From assembly GCA_030639705.1 (NCBI GenBank), contig DAOWKX010000236.1:1-5772 (forward strand): a DNA stretch of 5,772 nucleotides, in the 5' to 3' direction. A model generated the notes under the pieces. That model was not told where the DNA came from. It was given only the letters and a program-made list of their open reading frames with translations, and made no database searches. Source of the DNA: Candidatus Aminicenantota bacterium (GTDB lineage: Bacteria > Acidobacteriota > Aminicenantia > UBA2199). Below, in pieces: positions 5,089 to 5,772 of the stretch. Position 1 is the stretch's first letter, and every line of letters starts with the position of its first letter. The position numbers were made by a program, and so were the translations under genes.

Positions 5089-5772
5089 ATGAGAAGAAAG
5101 ATAATCAAAATTGATGACGAAATCTGCGATGGATGTGGTCTATGTGTTCCAGACTGTCCGGAGGGGGCTCTCCAGATAATAGACGGTAAGGCCAGATTGA
5201 TCAGTGATCTGTTCTGTGATGGCCTCGGCGCCTGTATTGGTAACTGTCCCAGGGGAGCGATATCGGTGGAAGAAAGAGATGCCGAACCCTATGATGAGAT
5301 CAGGGTGATGGAGAATATTGTTAAACAGGGTCCCAATGTTATTCTGGCCCATTTGCGTCACCTGAAAGAACACAATGAAACCGATTTATTAAATCAGGCA
5401 CTCAATTATCTTAAAGACAGAAAGATTGACATATCGCTGGGTTCTGAGTTTGATGATCATTCCGGTCAGGGAAAAGAACACCATCATGTATTTGGCTGTC
5501 CCGGTGCAGCTATGAGGGATATGCGCGAAAGGCAGGGGGATAAAGATAGCCCCCGGTATGATAAGCCCAAATCCACTCTGCAAAACTGGCCGGTACAGCT
5601 GAAGTTGCTGAATCCCCATGCCCCCTATCTACGGGAAGGAGAACTCTTGCTGGCAGCCGATTGTGTACCCTTTGCTTTTGCTGACTTTCACCAGCGGTTT
5701 TTAAAGGGCAAGGTCATGGTTACCTTCTGCCCCAAATTGGACAGCGGGATTGAGGAATATATTGAAAAACTG
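5089..5772 (+). CDS. 4Fe-4S ferredoxin-domain protein (3' end cut by the window edge)
   Basis: The 228 codons visible run open to the right edge. The N-terminus is a ferredoxin-like domain: C13-x2-C16-x2-C19-x3-C23-P is a complete 4Fe-4S motif. The second motif, CDGLGACIGNCPRGAI, has C43, C49 and C53 but L46 where the second Cys would be. A larger uncharacterised domain follows, with more cysteines in GCPG (C137), DCVPF (C192) and FCPKLD (C214), and a His-rich patch (H124, H131-H133). No signal peptide or membrane segment is visible, so it is probably cytoplasmic. AAAAGGAG (5074-5081) lies 7 nt before the ATG. From family knowledge, such proteins occur in anaerobes and are sometimes near hybrid cluster protein genes; that neighbour is not visible here. 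Electron transfer or redox sensing is likely; no specific partner can be named. It is transcribed divergently from accD. Confidence 0.88.
   Translation, partial: MRRKIIKIDDEICDGCGLCVPDCPEGALQIIDGKARLISDLFCDGLGACIGNCPRGAISVEERDAEPYDEIRVMENIVKQGPNVILAHLRHLKEHNETDLLNQALNYLKDRKIDISLGSEFDDHSGQGKEHHHVFGCPGAAMRDMRERQGDKDSPRYDKPKSTLQNWPVQLKLLNPHAPYLREGELLLAADCVPFAFADFHQRFLKGKVMVTFCPKLDSGIEEYIEKL

Noticed and set aside
5140..5619. Two minus-strand reading frames opposite the 4Fe-4S gene
   Set aside because: Both are antisense to a well-supported coding frame with conserved cysteine motifs.
1..5772. tRNA, rRNA, CRISPR array, insertion sequence or attachment site
   Set aside because: No cloverleaf, repeat-spacer pattern, transposase fragment or terminal repeats were seen; almost all sequence is explained by genes and two regulatory gaps.

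Overview
The window shows a compact, moderately AT-rich bacterial locus with strong Shine-Dalgarno sites. One acetyl-CoA carboxylase (ACC)-type operon runs on the minus strand. It is flanked by an iron-storage gene on the same strand and by a divergent iron-sulfur protein gene on the plus strand. Separate AccA and AccD subunits, a ferritin, an OadA/PycB-type carboxyltransferase and an anaerobe-type 4Fe-4S protein together suggest an anaerobic Gram-negative-type bacterium. Desulfobacterota or a similar lineage is my best guess from protein style alone; no search was run and the taxonomy is uncertain.

Layout, reading the minus strand from right to left. A good sigma70-type promoter (4914-4942) precedes accD (4010-4846). 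Next comes a small stand-alone ParB/sulfiredoxin-fold protein (3564-3974), then accA (2563-3522). One base after the accA stop begins a 662-residue protein (573-2561) that joins an OadA/PycB-like pyruvate/oxaloacetate carboxyltransferase to what looks like a whole AccB (N-terminal segment, linker and thumb-type biotinyl domain). A 207-bp gap (366-572) holds a separate strong promoter and a cluster of Fur-family-like palindromes driving a ferritin gene, which runs off the left edge (1-365). To the right, a 242-bp intergenic region (4847-5088) rich in inverted repeats separates accD from a divergent 4Fe-4S protein gene (5089 to the right edge).

How the genes may work together: AccA and AccD form the carboxyltransferase that makes malonyl-CoA. 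The only biotin carrier in the window is the AccB-like tail of the fusion protein. The same swinging biotin could therefore serve both acetyl-CoA (AccAD) and pyruvate/oxaloacetate (OadA-like) half-reactions. Two outcomes are possible: a combined acetyl-CoA/pyruvate carboxylase sharing one biotin carboxylase, or a transcarboxylase that passes CO2 from oxaloacetate to acetyl-CoA without ATP. The latter would parallel the 12S/5S/1.3S propionibacterial enzyme. No accC (biotin carboxylase) is present in the window. This fusion, the ParB-like protein inside the ACC operon, and a C9 tract just upstream of the biotinyl domain are the most interesting features.
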